A DNA stretch of 64,000 nt, taken from Bacteroidales bacterium UBA7258. GTDB taxonomy: Bacteria > Bacteroidota > Bacteroidia > Bacteroidales > UBA932. Within the stretch, counting starts at the first letter, position 1. Every line of letters begins with the position of its first letter. Of this stretch, positions 28,115 through 36,959 are shown one piece after another. Location: NCBI GenBank assembly GCA_002472565.1, contig DKSK01000024.1, forward strand, positions 1 to 64,000, given 5' to 3'. A program made the position numbers and the translations under genes. The notes below the pieces were generated by a model. The model worked only from the letters and a program-made list of their open reading frames with translations, ran no database searches and was not told the DNA's origin.

Positions 28115-29587
28115 TCATTCACCTCCTTCATCAGAGTCCGACTCATCGAGCAGGGCGCTGGAAATTTCTTTCTTCGGATTAATGCCCTTGGCAGTAAGCT
28201 TCTTCATCTGGTTCACCAGATTGCCTCTTCCTGAGACGAGCTGGGCGCGGGCCTTATCGTAGCTCTTCTGCACAGTCAGAATCCGGGCGCCCATATCTTC
28301 GAAAGTTTCCGTGAATCCGGCGAATTTATCATATATGGCCGTAATGGTCTTTATCATGTCAGAGACATTCTTGGCCTGTCTGTCGCTCTGCCAGAAAAGG
28401 AAGACGATTCGCAGGGTGAGAAGCAAGGTAGAAGGGTTGCAGATCAGGATCTTCTTTCCGTATGCGTAAGTTATCAGATCAGGATCATTGTCGACCGCAA
28501 GCACATAGCTTCCCTCTACAGGGATGAACATGAGAATATAGTCCGGAGAGCCTTCGAAGGTCCCGGTATAATTCTTGGCCGAGAGTTCGTTGACATGTTT
28601 CCTGACAGATTCAAGGTGGGCCTTTAGATAGGCAGCCTTGTCTCCTTCATTTTCGGCGTTGCAATAATTGGTATATGCCGTGAGGCTGGTCTTCGAGTCT
28701 ATCAGAAGGACGCCGTCGCGCATCTTCACGACCACATCGGCAATCAGCCTGCCATTTTCTTCAGTAGACTCGGACTTTTGGACGAAATAGTCGATATTTT
28801 CCTTCAACCCACTGTTACTTAGGATGTTGCTGAGCACTCCTTCACCCCAGTTACCCTGGGTCTTGGACTCCGAGCGCAGGGCCTTGGCGAGGCTTTCCGC
28901 ATCCTTTCCCAAGCCCGTGGCCGTCTTGCTGAGTTCCTCTATCATGGCCTTCATGCCAGCCTCTTTCTCTCCCCTCTCTTCAAGGCCTTTGCGAAACTTC
29001 TCCTGAAAGTCGTTTATGCTGTCTTTCAATGGATTAAGCAGATTCACGAGGCTTTCCACATTCGTTTTCTTCATATCCTCCTGCTGAGCCTTGAGATGGT
29101 CGCGGCTAAGTTTGTCGAAGGCCAGCTTCTGCTGTTCCATCTGCAGATCGAAGCGTTGTTCGAGGGCGGCCTGGTTCTTCTCGTAGAAGTCCTTCTGCTC
29201 CTTAAGCCTCTTTTCCGCCTCTTCTTTCTGCTCATTCAACCTTTTCTCCGCCTCCTCCCTTTGCTCATTCAACCTCTTTTCCGCCTCCTCCCTTTGCTCA
29301 TTCAACCTCTTCTCCGCCTCCTCCCTTTGCTCATTCAACCTCTTCTCCGCCATCTCTCTCTGACTCATCAGCTGCGCATCAGAAGCCTCTTTCATCTCCT
29401 TGAGACGGGTTTCGCAGTCAGTCTGAAATTCGGCCTTCCGCCCGGCCCAAGCAGCCTCGCCCACCTCCTTTTCCTGTTCCGCCTTCTTTCTGAGAGCTTC
29501 CGCGGCTCTCACCTTACCAGCCATCGCCCCGGCCACTCCGACAGCAGCCAAAGCAATAATTATCAACACTATAGTCAATATATCCAT
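28115..29587 (-). CDS. rmuC: RmuC-type DNA recombination protein
   Basis: A 490-residue membrane-anchored protein: an N-terminal helix (MDILTIVLIIIALAAVGVAG), then a long coiled coil (about residues 30-200) with five tandem 11-residue repeats, then the RmuC nuclease-like domain (TQGNWGEGVLSNILSNSGL, DVVVKMRDGVLLIDSKTSL, PDYILMFIPVEGSYVLA). RmuC limits recombination at inverted repeats in E. coli; the mechanism is poorly known. I chose ATG 29587 rather than the in-frame GTG 15 bases upstream. That GTG lies inside a hairpin that ends at this ATG. First gene of the rmuC-ygiQ-GH2 operon. Confidence 0.92.
   Translation of the reverse strand: MDILTIVLIIIALAAVGVAGAMAGKVRAAEALRKKAEQEKEVGEAAWAGRKAEFQTDCETRLKEMKEASDAQLMSQREMAEKRLNEQREEAEKRLNEQREEAEKRLNEQREEAEKRLNEQKEEAEKRLKEQKDFYEKNQAALEQRFDLQMEQQKLAFDKLSRDHLKAQQEDMKKTNVESLVNLLNPLKDSINDFQEKFRKGLEERGEKEAGMKAMIEELSKTATGLGKDAESLAKALRSESKTQGNWGEGVLSNILSNSGLKENIDYFVQKSESTEENGRLIADVVVKMRDGVLLIDSKTSLTAYTNYCNAENEGDKAAYLKAHLESVRKHVNELSAKNYTGTFEGSPDYILMFIPVEGSYVLAVDNDPDLITYAYGKKILICNPSTLLLTLRIVFLFWQSDRQAKNVSDMIKTITAIYDKFAGFTETFEDMGARILTVQKSYDKARAQLVSGRGNLVNQMKKLTAKGINPKKEISSALLDESDSDEGGE
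29177..29341. repeat. 33-bp tandem repeat inside rmuC
   Basis: Five consecutive 33-bp units encode RLNEQREEAEK three times, RLNEQKEEAEK and RLKEQKDFYEK (residues 83-137). The first units are almost identical at DNA level, so copy number may change by slippage without breaking the frame. Confidence 0.9.
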
Positions 29588-29622
29588 TTGTCCTTGCCAC
29601 ACTTGGATGTGACAAGGACAAA
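29587..29622 (-). promoter_or_regulatory. Inverted repeat joining the rmuC -7 box and start codon
   Basis: A 15-bp arm (29587-29601), 6-base loop and matching 15-bp arm (29608-29622) with one G-T pair. On the minus strand one arm begins with the TTTG of the -7 box and the other ends with the A of the rmuC ATG. It may be an operator or a 5' hairpin hiding the start codon. Confidence 0.75.
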
Positions 29623-29649
29623 TTTAACAATATAATCTGTTCCCTCAAA
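29619..29649 (-). promoter_or_regulatory. Promoter of the rmuC operon
   Basis: On the minus strand TTTG (29646-29649), exactly 19 bases, then TAAATTTG (29619-29626): a perfect match to both Bacteroidetes promoter elements. Confidence 0.8.
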
Positions 29650-29785
29650 AGCGGAAAGGAAAACCGAAGCGCTTTGAACACCGGCTGCGGGGAGGTGAAG
29701 GCGGCTGGTAGGGGTGTCTTTTGGGTGTGCGTCGGGCGTGGGAATTGGCGGGAGGAGGTTACGGCGGTGATTCGGCAGTGATACG

Positions 29786-29819
29786 CCAAAGGGCCGCGCT
29801 TGGTGGCGCGGCCCTTTGG
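29786..29819 (-). terminator. Strong hairpin downstream of argS
   Basis: A perfect 14-bp GC-rich stem (CCAAAGGGCCGCGC and its complement) with a 6-base loop, 70 bases after the argS stop. Neither side has a real T run, so it may end transcription weakly or protect the 3' end. The rest of 29650-29888 is G-rich and shows no gene. Confidence 0.6.
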
Positions 29820-29888
29820 TGTGTGTGTTGTTTGGGTCGGTGCTTGTGCCGCACGTGACCGCTTAGAGTTGTCCGAAAACTTCTCGGG

Positions 29889-31679
29889 CTACATTTTGTC
29901 CGGAAGGCTGATTCCAAGAATATCCATGGCGGACTCGAGTACGCGGGCTATCTCGTCTGAAAGAGCGAGACGGGCAGAACGGAGAGCCACATCCTCTTCT
30001 CGGAGGATCTGGGTGTCATGGTAATACTGGTTGTAATCCTTTGCGAGATCGTAGCAATAATTCGCTATGACAGCCGGGCTGAATGAGGCTCCGCCCTCTG
30101 CAACCTTCTGCGGGAAGAGATTCAGAAGTTTGATGAGCCTTATTTCCTTAGCGCTGAACTGAATATCAGGCGCAATGGAGCCGAGTCCATAGGTCAGTCC
30201 CTGTGCGGAGGCCTTACCAAGGATGGACTTGATTCTGGCATGGGTATATTGGATGAAAGGTCCGGTATTGCCGTTGAAGTCGATGCTCTCCTTAGGATTG
30301 AAAAGCATAGTCTTTTTAGGATCAACCTTGAGTATGAAATATTTGAGGGCTCCGAGTCCTATCATATGATAGAGCTTCTCCCTCTCCTCTTCCGGCATAT
30401 CTTCAAGCTTGCCGCTCTCCTCACTGGTAGCCTTCGCCTCCTCGTACATCTGGGCGATGAGGTCATCCGCATCCACGACCGTGCCTTCTCTTGACTTCAT
30501 CTTGCCATTCGGAAGTTCGACCATGCCGTAGCTGAGATGGTAGATTTCATCAGCCCAGGCGAAACCGAGCTTCTTGAGAATCAGCTTCAGAACCTGGAAA
30601 TGATAATTCTGCTCATCGCCTACGACATAGATATGGCTGTCAAGCTTGTACTCCGAGAACCTCTTCTCAGCTGTGCCGAGGTCCTGAGTGATGTAGACAG
30701 AGGTCCCGTCGGAACGCTGAACAAGCTTTCTGTCAAGTCCGTCAGCGGTAAGGTCGATCCATACGGAGCCGTCAGGGTCGGTCGTAAAAACGCCCTCCTT
30801 GAGCCCTTTCTGAACGAGTTCCTTGCCGAGAAGGTAATTCTGGCTCTCGTAGTCCACCTTGTCGAAGCTTATGCCCATGGCCTTGTAGGTCTCGTCGAAG
30901 CCCTTCAGCACCCAGTCGTTCATGGTCTTCCAAAGCTCGCGGACCTTAGGGTCGCCCTGCTCCCACTTGACCAGCATCTCGTGGGCGGCCTTGATGGAAG
31001 GAGCCTCCTTCTTGGCGGTCTCCTCATCCATACCCTTGGCCATGAGCTCCTTGACTTCCTGACTGTAGATGTTGTTGAACTCCACGTAGTAGTCTCCCAC
31101 GAGGTGGTCGCCCTTCTTGCCCGAGGACTCAGGAGTCTCGCCCTTGCCCTTCAACTGCCAAGCGAGCATGGACTTGCAGATATGGATGCCCCTGTCATTG
31201 ACCAGGGTGCACTTTATGACATTGTTTCCGCAAGCCTTTAGGAGCCTGCTGACAGAATCTCCGAGGAGATTATTGCGGATGTGGCCGAGATGGAGAGGCT
31301 TGTTCGTGTTAGGCGAAGAAAACTCCACCATGATGTTCTTTCCGGTCTTTGGGAGCTGGCCGAAATTCAGGTCAGAGGCTATGTCCTTCAAAAGTTCCGC
31401 CCAGAACTTCGTACTGAACTTGATGTTCAGGAAACCCTTGACGGCGTTGAAAGACTCTATCTCCTCCACGTTCTGTTTCAGCCACTCTCCTATCGCCGCG
31501 CCGGTCGTCTCCGGAGCTGAATGGCTTATACGCAAAAGAGGGAAGGTGACCAGTGTAAAGTCACCTTCGAACTCTTTTCTTGTTACCGAAACCTGGAGCG
31601 CCGAGGGATCGGCGTCAGTATTGTACAGGGCCTTGATGGCCTTGGCGGCCTGGGCCTGGATGAATGATTCAGGTGTCAT
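29889..31679 (-). CDS. argS: Arginyl-tRNA synthetase
   Basis: Class I synthetase of 596 residues charging tRNA-Arg. The HIGH-type motif is in SSPNTNKPLHLGHIRNNLLG. The second signature appears as NGKMKSREGTVV, with Lys-Met-Lys-Ser in place of the usual KMSKS. The N-terminal tRNA D-loop-binding domain and the C-terminal anticodon-binding helical domain ending ESAMDILGISLPDKM are complete. It starts 5 bases after the rpoD stop, so its expression is probably tied to the degP-rpoD transcript. Confidence 0.96.
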   Translation of the reverse strand: MTPESFIQAQAAKAIKALYNTDADPSALQVSVTRKEFEGDFTLVTFPLLRISHSAPETTGAAIGEWLKQNVEEIESFNAVKGFLNIKFSTKFWAELLKDIASDLNFGQLPKTGKNIMVEFSSPNTNKPLHLGHIRNNLLGDSVSRLLKACGNNVIKCTLVNDRGIHICKSMLAWQLKGKGETPESSGKKGDHLVGDYYVEFNNIYSQEVKELMAKGMDEETAKKEAPSIKAAHEMLVKWEQGDPKVRELWKTMNDWVLKGFDETYKAMGISFDKVDYESQNYLLGKELVQKGLKEGVFTTDPDGSVWIDLTADGLDRKLVQRSDGTSVYITQDLGTAEKRFSEYKLDSHIYVVGDEQNYHFQVLKLILKKLGFAWADEIYHLSYGMVELPNGKMKSREGTVVDADDLIAQMYEEAKATSEESGKLEDMPEEEREKLYHMIGLGALKYFILKVDPKKTMLFNPKESIDFNGNTGPFIQYTHARIKSILGKASAQGLTYGLGSIAPDIQFSAKEIRLIKLLNLFPQKVAEGGASFSPAVIANYCYDLAKDYNQYYHDTQILREEDVALRSARLALSDEIARVLESAMDILGISLPDKM

Positions 31680-31684
31680 CTGCT

Positions 31685-32554
31685 CTATCCGAGATAGGTC
31701 TTAAGAAGTTTACTGCGGGAATTGGTCTTCAGTCTCCTGATGGCCTTTTCCTTAATCTGGCGCACCCTTTCGCGGGTCAGGCCGAAGCGCTCGCCGATTT
31801 CTTCCAGAGTCATCTCCTGGCAGCCGATGCCGAAGAAACTCTTGATGATGTCGCGCTCACGCGGACTGAGAGTCGAAAGCGCACGGTCGATTTCGATGCT
31901 GAGGGAATTCTTCATGAGGCCCCTGTCAGCACTCGGAGAGTCGTCATTAGGAAGCACATCAAGAAGGCTGTTGTCCTCGCCCTCGACAAAAGGCGCATCT
32001 ACGGATACATGGCGTCCTGACACTCTGAGAGTGTCGGAGATCTTCTCCTTAGGGACATCAATCATCTCCGAGAGCTCCTCGTTCGAAGGCTGGCGCTCAT
32101 TCTCCTGCTCAAACTTGGAAAGGGCCTTGTTGATTTTATTCAGAGAACCCACCTGATTGAGCGGAAGTCTTACGATCCTGCTCTGCTCGGCGAGAGCCTG
32201 AAGAATCGACTGCCTGATCCACCATACCGCATAAGATATGAACTTGAATCCCCTTGTCTCGTCAAATTTTTCCGCAGCCTTGATCAGCCCAAGATTACCC
32301 TCGTTGATGAGGTCCGGGAGACTAAGCCCCTGGTTCTGGTACTGCTTTGCAACAGAAACCACGAACCTCAGATTGGCTCTTGTCAGTTTTTCCAGGGCCT
32401 TCTGGCCCTCTACTCCGCCCTTTCTGATCTTTTGGGCAAGTTCAACTTCCTCTTCCGGCTTAATCAGGACTTCCCTTCCGATCTCCTGGAGATACTTGTC
32501 AAGTGAAGCACTCTCCCTGTTGGTGATCGACTTTGTAATCTTAAGTTGTCTCAT
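31685..32554 (-). CDS. rpoD: Primary sigma factor, short Bacteroidetes form
   Basis: A 289-residue group 1 sigma factor. Region 1.2 begins [21 protein letters not shown]. Regions 2.3-2.4 are [21 protein letters not shown], region 3 includes [18 protein letters not shown], and region 4 helix-turn-helix is [26 protein letters not shown]. It lacks the long region 1.1 and the non-conserved insertion of E. coli RpoD, as is usual in this phylum, and such sigma factors read TTTG/TAnnTTTG promoters. The start is the ATG directly after an in-frame TTG. It follows degP by 9 bases. Confidence 0.95.
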   Translation of the reverse strand: MRQLKITKSITNRESASLDKYLQEIGREVLIKPEEEVELAQKIRKGGVEGQKALEKLTRANLRFVVSVAKQYQNQGLSLPDLINEGNLGLIKAAEKFDETRGFKFISYAVWWIRQSILQALAEQSRIVRLPLNQVGSLNKINKALSKFEQENERQPSNEELSEMIDVPKEKISDTLRVSGRHVSVDAPFVEGEDNSLLDVLPNDDSPSADRGLMKNSLSIEIDRALSTLSPRERDIIKSFFGIGCQEMTLEEIGERFGLTRERVRQIKEKAIRRLKTNSRSKLLKTYLG

Positions 32555-32563
32555 CAATAAATA

Positions 32564-34024
32564 TTACTCCTCATCTTTACCGAAGGCAAAGTAGGCGCGT
32601 CTGCCAGATGCGGTGAAACCGTCGATGACTACCGACCTCTTGGCCTTCTTAGCTATGTCTATAACATCCTGAGGCTTGGAAACAGGCTCGTCGTTGACAT
32701 ACTCGATGACGAATCCGGTGCTTCCGCCGGCGTCAAGCACCTTGCCGGGGCCGACACTCGTAATCTCGACGCCTCGCTTAAGGCCGAGCCTTGCGAGCGT
32801 CTCTTTCGAAGCGGTATTTATCTGTGATCCGTAAAATGCGACGGAGCCATCTTCGTTAACGCTTCCGGTAGCGGAAGAGGTACCCTTGAACGTAACGTCA
32901 AGCACCTTTTCCTTACCATCTCTGATGACGGTGATCTTAGCCTTGTCACCAGGGTGATAACTATTTACCTTTGCCTGAACTTCAGCAGCCGACTTGGTAT
33001 CAACGCCGTCTATCTTGACGAGGACATCCCCCTTCTTGATTCCGGCCGCCTCGGCGGCGCTTCCTTTCTGAACCTCGTAGATATAAACGCCATTTCTTGA
33101 AGAAAGTTTCAATTCGTCTGCAATTTTGTCATCAATAGGCTGCATGGTGACTCCCAGCATGGCTCTCTTGACGGTTCCGAAATCAATGAGGTCCTCAACA
33201 ACCTTCTTGACCATATTGGAAGGAATGGCGAAAGAATAGCCGCTGTAAGAACCGGTCTGGGAGATGATCGCGGTGTTGATGCCGACCAGCTCCCCGGTCT
33301 CGTCCACGAGGGCTCCGCCTGAGTTGCCGGGATTGACGGCCGCATCGGTCTGGATGAAGGATTCAATCTTAAGCTCGCCGTTGGAGTGCTGCATCTGGCG
33401 GCCCTTGGCGCTGACGATTCCGGCCGTGATGGTCGAACGCAGGTCGTAAGGAGAACCGATGGCCAGGACCCACTGTCCGAGACGAAGCTTGTCGGAATCA
33501 CCGAAATTCAGGGTAGGAAGTCCCTGAGCGTCAATCTTTATAAGGGCTACGTCCGTGGCAGGATCCGTTCCCACGACGGTCGCTTTGTAAGTCTTCTCGT
33601 TATTAAGGGTGACCTCGACAGAAGTGGCATTTTCGACCACATGGTTGTTGGTCACGATGTAGCCGTCCGGGCGGATTATGACACCTGAGCCGCTGGCTTG
33701 CTGCTCACGAGTCTGAGGCTGGCCGAAACCCTCGTCGCCTCCGAAGAAGAAGCGGAAGAAAGGATCAATCTGAGAACTGTATTCAGTCTTCACGGTGACC
33801 TTCACGTAGACGACAGCGTCCACGGCCGATTCTGCGGCATAGGTGAAATCCGGATAATCATTTTGTGCCAGATTGACAGTTCTGTAAGAAGAACCGTCCG
33901 CGGCGACCTGCTGGACAGCCGCTGAGGAAGGAGTGCAGGCCTTCACTACACCGAAAGCCGTGAGAGCGGCGACGGCCGCTGAGGCGATGACAGTAATTAC
34001 TGTTTTGCTCATGGTATTTTTCAT
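32564..34024 (-). CDS. degP: DegP/HtrA-type periplasmic serine protease
   Basis: A 486-residue exported protease-chaperone. An N-terminal membrane or signal segment (KTVITVIASAAVAALTAFGVV) is followed by the trypsin-like domain. The catalytic His is in VTNNHVVENA, Asp in PATDVALIKI and Ser in NPGNSGGALVDE. Two PDZ domains follow (RNGVYIYEVQKGSAAEAAGIKKGDVLV; the second near GVEITSVGPGKVLDAG). Start chosen at ATG 34024; an upstream in-frame extension lacks signal features. The leader carries a GCCCGG/CCGGGC hairpin at 34050-34067. First gene of degP-rpoD-argS. Confidence 0.93.
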   Translation of the reverse strand: MKNTMSKTVITVIASAAVAALTAFGVVKACTPSSAAVQQVAADGSSYRTVNLAQNDYPDFTYAAESAVDAVVYVKVTVKTEYSSQIDPFFRFFFGGDEGFGQPQTREQQASGSGVIIRPDGYIVTNNHVVENATSVEVTLNNEKTYKATVVGTDPATDVALIKIDAQGLPTLNFGDSDKLRLGQWVLAIGSPYDLRSTITAGIVSAKGRQMQHSNGELKIESFIQTDAAVNPGNSGGALVDETGELVGINTAIISQTGSYSGYSFAIPSNMVKKVVEDLIDFGTVKRAMLGVTMQPIDDKIADELKLSSRNGVYIYEVQKGSAAEAAGIKKGDVLVKIDGVDTKSAAEVQAKVNSYHPGDKAKITVIRDGKEKVLDVTFKGTSSATGSVNEDGSVAFYGSQINTASKETLARLGLKRGVEITSVGPGKVLDAGGSTGFVIEYVNDEPVSKPQDVIDIAKKAKRSVVIDGFTASGRRAYFAFGKDEE

Positions 34025-34216
34025 TTTGACATTATTTTCTACAAAATCAGCCCGGATATCACCGGGCCTTATTCTGAAAAACAAAATATATGCCACTTCT
34101 ATCCCTGAAATCTATGCAGACACCTGCTTTAAAACATATATGGCACCTTCTTAAAAATATGTGCGATACCTTACTTATAAGATGAGGACTGATGCAGGGA
34201 AGTTGAAAATATTTGC

Positions 34217-34224
34217 TACCTTTG
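34217..34224 (+). promoter_or_regulatory. -7 box of dnaN
   Basis: Perfect TACCTTTG, 77 bases before the dnaN start. No convincing -33 element. The 277-base region 34025-34301 between degP and dnaN holds this box and the degP leader hairpin and otherwise shows nothing clear. Confidence 0.5.
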
Positions 34225-34301
34225 TGAGTAGGCCCGGGAAACGCACGGCTATTCCGGCACAGACGCCCGGCCCATAGACTGAAAGACAAAATACTGGATA
34301 A

Positions 34302-35423
34302 ATGAAACTGGTAATAACAAGTTCCGAGCTTCTCAGCGGCCTTCTGACAGTGTCGAAGGCCGTCCCCGCCAAGTCTGCCGACGCCATAATGGAGAATTAT
34401 CTCTTCGTGGTCAAGGGCAACATACTTGAGGTCACGGGCTCTGACAAGGAAATAACTCTGCGCACCAAAATCGATGTAGAAAGGACAGATGAGGAAGGCA
34501 GAATGGCCGTTCCGGCCAAGCAGATCACCGAGCTTCTCAAGGAGCTGCCTGACGAACCGCTCGAAATCAGCACGCTTAACGACAGTTCCTTCGAAATCAA
34601 GTGGCAGAGCGGTTCATCCCAGCTTCCATATTTCAATGCAGATGACTACCCGGAGATAAAGATGGCCGGAGAGGATGCAGACAAGATTTCCATCCCGGCG
34701 GAGACCCTCATCGACGGAATCACGAGCACTATCTACGCCGCATCCGACGACCCGTCGAGGGCCATAATGAACAGTATCTACTTTGACATCACCCCTGACT
34801 CGACGACTTTCGTAGCCTCAGACCTCCAGAAGCTGATCTGCTACTCGACCGATGACATCAAGGCCGAGAAGACCTGCTCCATGGTCCTGAACAAGCGCCA
34901 TGCCGCCATCATCAAAAGCGTGATTTCCAAGGAGGCCGGAGACATCTCGGTAACTTTCGACTCTAAGACGGCCGTCTTCTCCTATGACGGAACGCTTATT
35001 ATCTGCAACCTTGTCGTGGGGAAATATCCTGCCTACAAGACCATCATCCCGAAGAACAACTCCAACGTTCTGCGGATAGACCGCCAGCAGCTTCTCAACA
35101 CCGTGAAGAGAGTCTCTGTCTGCGCCTCGAAGGAGTCGAACCACTTGAAGCTCGACCTCAAGGCTGGCAGCCTGGAAGTTTCGGCCCAGGATGTAGGTTA
35201 TGAAATCGAGGCACACGAGAAACTCGCCTGCCAGTACGACGGAGACGACCTGGTCATCGGCTTCAAGTCCACTCACCTCATCGAGATTCTCTCGAACCTT
35301 TCCTGCCAGGAAGTTGTCATGAGGCTTGCGGACAAACGCCGTTCCGCCCTTATCCTCCCTTCGGAGGAAGAAGCCGCCAACGAGAAAGTATTTGGCATCG
35401 TCATGCCTATTATGGTAAGATAG
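34302..35423 (+). CDS. dnaN: DNA polymerase III beta sliding clamp
   Basis: The ring-shaped processivity clamp of the replicase, 373 residues in three similar domains. It begins MKLVITSSELLSGLLTVSKAVPAKS and ends with the typical KVFGIVMPIMVR. It stands apart from dnaA, gyrB or recF, which are not in the window, so this is not evidently the replication origin. A DnaQ-like exonuclease gene follows after 10 bases, putting clamp and a proofreading-type nuclease in one transcript. Confidence 0.96.
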   Translation: MKLVITSSELLSGLLTVSKAVPAKSADAIMENYLFVVKGNILEVTGSDKEITLRTKIDVERTDEEGRMAVPAKQITELLKELPDEPLEISTLNDSSFEIKWQSGSSQLPYFNADDYPEIKMAGEDADKISIPAETLIDGITSTIYAASDDPSRAIMNSIYFDITPDSTTFVASDLQKLICYSTDDIKAEKTCSMVLNKRHAAIIKSVISKEAGDISVTFDSKTAVFSYDGTLIICNLVVGKYPAYKTIIPKNNSNVLRIDRQQLLNTVKRVSVCASKESNHLKLDLKAGSLEVSAQDVGYEIEAHEKLACQYDGDDLVIGFKSTHLIEILSNLSCQEVVMRLADKRRSALILPSEEEAANEKVFGIVMPIMVR

Positions 35424-35433
35424 GACAAAGCAT

Positions 35434-36336
35434 ATGATTCTGAACCTCACGAGACCCCTGCTCTTCTTCGATATCGAAAGCACAGGCCTCAACATAGCTA
35501 CCGACTCTATCGCCCAGCTGAGTTTCGTCAAGGTCTTCCCGGCAAAGGACGAAGACGATAAGAACCCGGAGATGAAGAAGACATGGACTCTGTGCCCATG
35601 GAATTACGAAAGCAATTGTCAGAGGCCGGTGGCTCCTGCCGCCAAGGCGGTGAACAAGCTTGAAGACTCCGAACTTGCGAAGTGTCCGAAATTCTACGAA
35701 GTCGTCGATGAGGTCATAAGCTGGCTCGACGACGCCGATCTCGCAGGCTTCAATTCGAGCAAGTTCGACCTTCCGATGCTCGCCGAGGAAATCGACAGAG
35801 TGATCAAGTTCAAGGGCCGCAGTGACATCGGCATAGATCTGCACAAGAAGACCATGGTCGATGTCCAGACCATCTACCACTACAAGGAACCGCGCAATCT
35901 GAAGGCGGCACACCTCTTTTACTGCCACAGCGATTTCGACGGTGCCCACAGCGCGGATGCTGATACCTACGCGACTTACGAGGTGCTGAAAGGGCAGCTG
36001 GAGATGTACAAGGACCTGAAGAACGATGTTGCCTCGCTCGCCATGGTGGGCAATGAGAGGCGGCAGGAGTTCGTGGATTTTGACGGGAAGCTTGTGCGTG
36101 ACAAGAGCGGAGAAGCCGTTATCAATTTCGGCAAATACAAGGGAAGGACCGCCCGCGAAGTCTATCGCCTGGAACCGTCCTATTTCGCCTGGGTTTTCCA
36201 GGGAACTTTCAGCGAGGACACCAAGCGCCAGTTCGAACTGCTGAAGAGGCAGTTTGAGGAGGAGAAGAAGAAGCCGCTCTCGAAAGAACAGCTTGACAGC
36301 GCGACCCTCGACCTCCAGAAGCATTTCGGGCTCTGA
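35434..36336 (+). CDS. DnaQ-like 3'-5' exonuclease with C-terminal DUF3820-like domain
   Basis: A 300-residue DEDD exonuclease. ExoI motif FFDIESTGLN gives the first Asp/Glu pair, LAGFNSSKFDLPML the second Asp, and HSADADTYATYEVL the last His-x4-Asp group (DEDDh). The C-terminal 90 residues contain VINFGKYKGRTAREV-YRLEPSYFAWVFQG, a small domain found after exonuclease domains in exodeoxyribonuclease X-like proteins. It may act in proofreading or repair with the clamp encoded just upstream. Its stop overlaps the next start by one base (TGATG). Confidence 0.88.
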   Translation: MILNLTRPLLFFDIESTGLNIATDSIAQLSFVKVFPAKDEDDKNPEMKKTWTLCPWNYESNCQRPVAPAAKAVNKLEDSELAKCPKFYEVVDEVISWLDDADLAGFNSSKFDLPMLAEEIDRVIKFKGRSDIGIDLHKKTMVDVQTIYHYKEPRNLKAAHLFYCHSDFDGAHSADADTYATYEVLKGQLEMYKDLKNDVASLAMVGNERRQEFVDFDGKLVRDKSGEAVINFGKYKGRTAREVYRLEPSYFAWVFQGTFSEDTKRQFELLKRQFEEEKKKPLSKEQLDSATLDLQKHFGL

Positions 36337-36902
36337 TGAACATCGCCCTCAGGACCAGCTCCGGCAGAATAGTGTTCCGGCCTGACACCACTTGGGAGAG
36401 GGCCAATGCCGATGTCTACCTGCCTGAGTTCGTGGACAAGGTTTCCTGGTCTCCCGTAGTTTTCGCAAGGCTGAGCCGCGCCGGAAGGAGCGTCGGCAGA
36501 AGATTTGCCTCAAGGTACTATGAATCAGCTGGTTTCGGCGTTCTTCTCTACCCGGAGGATATGATTGACGGGAGCCCTGAGGGCTATGCCGAAGCCTCAT
36601 GCATCGACCATACTTCTTTCCTGCCCGATGTTCTTTTCACTCCGGAAGAGCTTGACAGCGGGGACTTGTTCACCATCACAAAGGACGGGAAGGAAATCTA
36701 TTCCGCGCCGAGTCTCGGCAGGGCCGCGCTTGAGGATGCCATTCCTCCCGTCACCGAGAGGCTATATATCAGAACCGGGGACCTTCTGGCAGTGGAACTC
36801 GCGCCGAGGGCTTTTCTCACTTCTCGCGAGGAGGGCAACGCGGTACTAAGAGGTTACTTCGGCAAGACTCCGGTCCTCGACTTCAAAGTTATCGTAAGGT
36901 AG
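36336..36902 (+). CDS. Small fumarylacetoacetate hydrolase-like protein
   Basis: A 188-residue protein coupled to the exonuclease gene by a one-base overlap. The opening (MNIALRTSSGRIVFRPDTTW) is not diagnostic. The segments RAGRSVGRRFASRYYESAGFGVLL, ERLYIRTGDLLAVELAP and the terminal DFKVIVR resemble the core of the FAH fold in order. The usual metal-binding Glu-x-Glu pair is not obvious, so it may be inactive or use other residues. The family call is tentative; I do not know its role next to replication genes. Confidence 0.5.
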   Translation: MNIALRTSSGRIVFRPDTTWERANADVYLPEFVDKVSWSPVVFARLSRAGRSVGRRFASRYYESAGFGVLLYPEDMIDGSPEGYAEASCIDHTSFLPDVLFTPEELDSGDLFTITKDGKEIYSAPSLGRAALEDAIPPVTERLYIRTGDLLAVELAPRAFLTSREEGNAVLRGYFGKTPVLDFKVIVR

Positions 36903-36905
36903 AGC

Positions 36906-36959
36906 GCGGCCCTGCCGGCCTTAATGTAATACGCGGCCTAGTCGACCTTAATATAATAG
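36906..36959. repeat. 27-bp imperfect tandem duplication at the end of the binding-protein gene
   Basis: Units 36906-36932 and 36933-36959 match at most positions (GCGGCC..., then CTTAATRTAATA). The inner unit encodes the last codons Tyr-Tyr-Ile-Lys-Val-Asp-stop on the minus strand. The outer copy still reads Tyr-Tyr-Ile-Lys but has lost the stop. Confidence 0.85.

Noticed and set aside
29177..29341. CRISPR-like array
   Set aside because: The 33-bp repeats are contiguous without spacers and encode an in-frame coiled coil in RmuC.
34025..34301. Replication origin next to dnaN
   Set aside because: No dnaA gene, no cluster of DnaA-box-like sites and no AT-rich unwinding element are visible.
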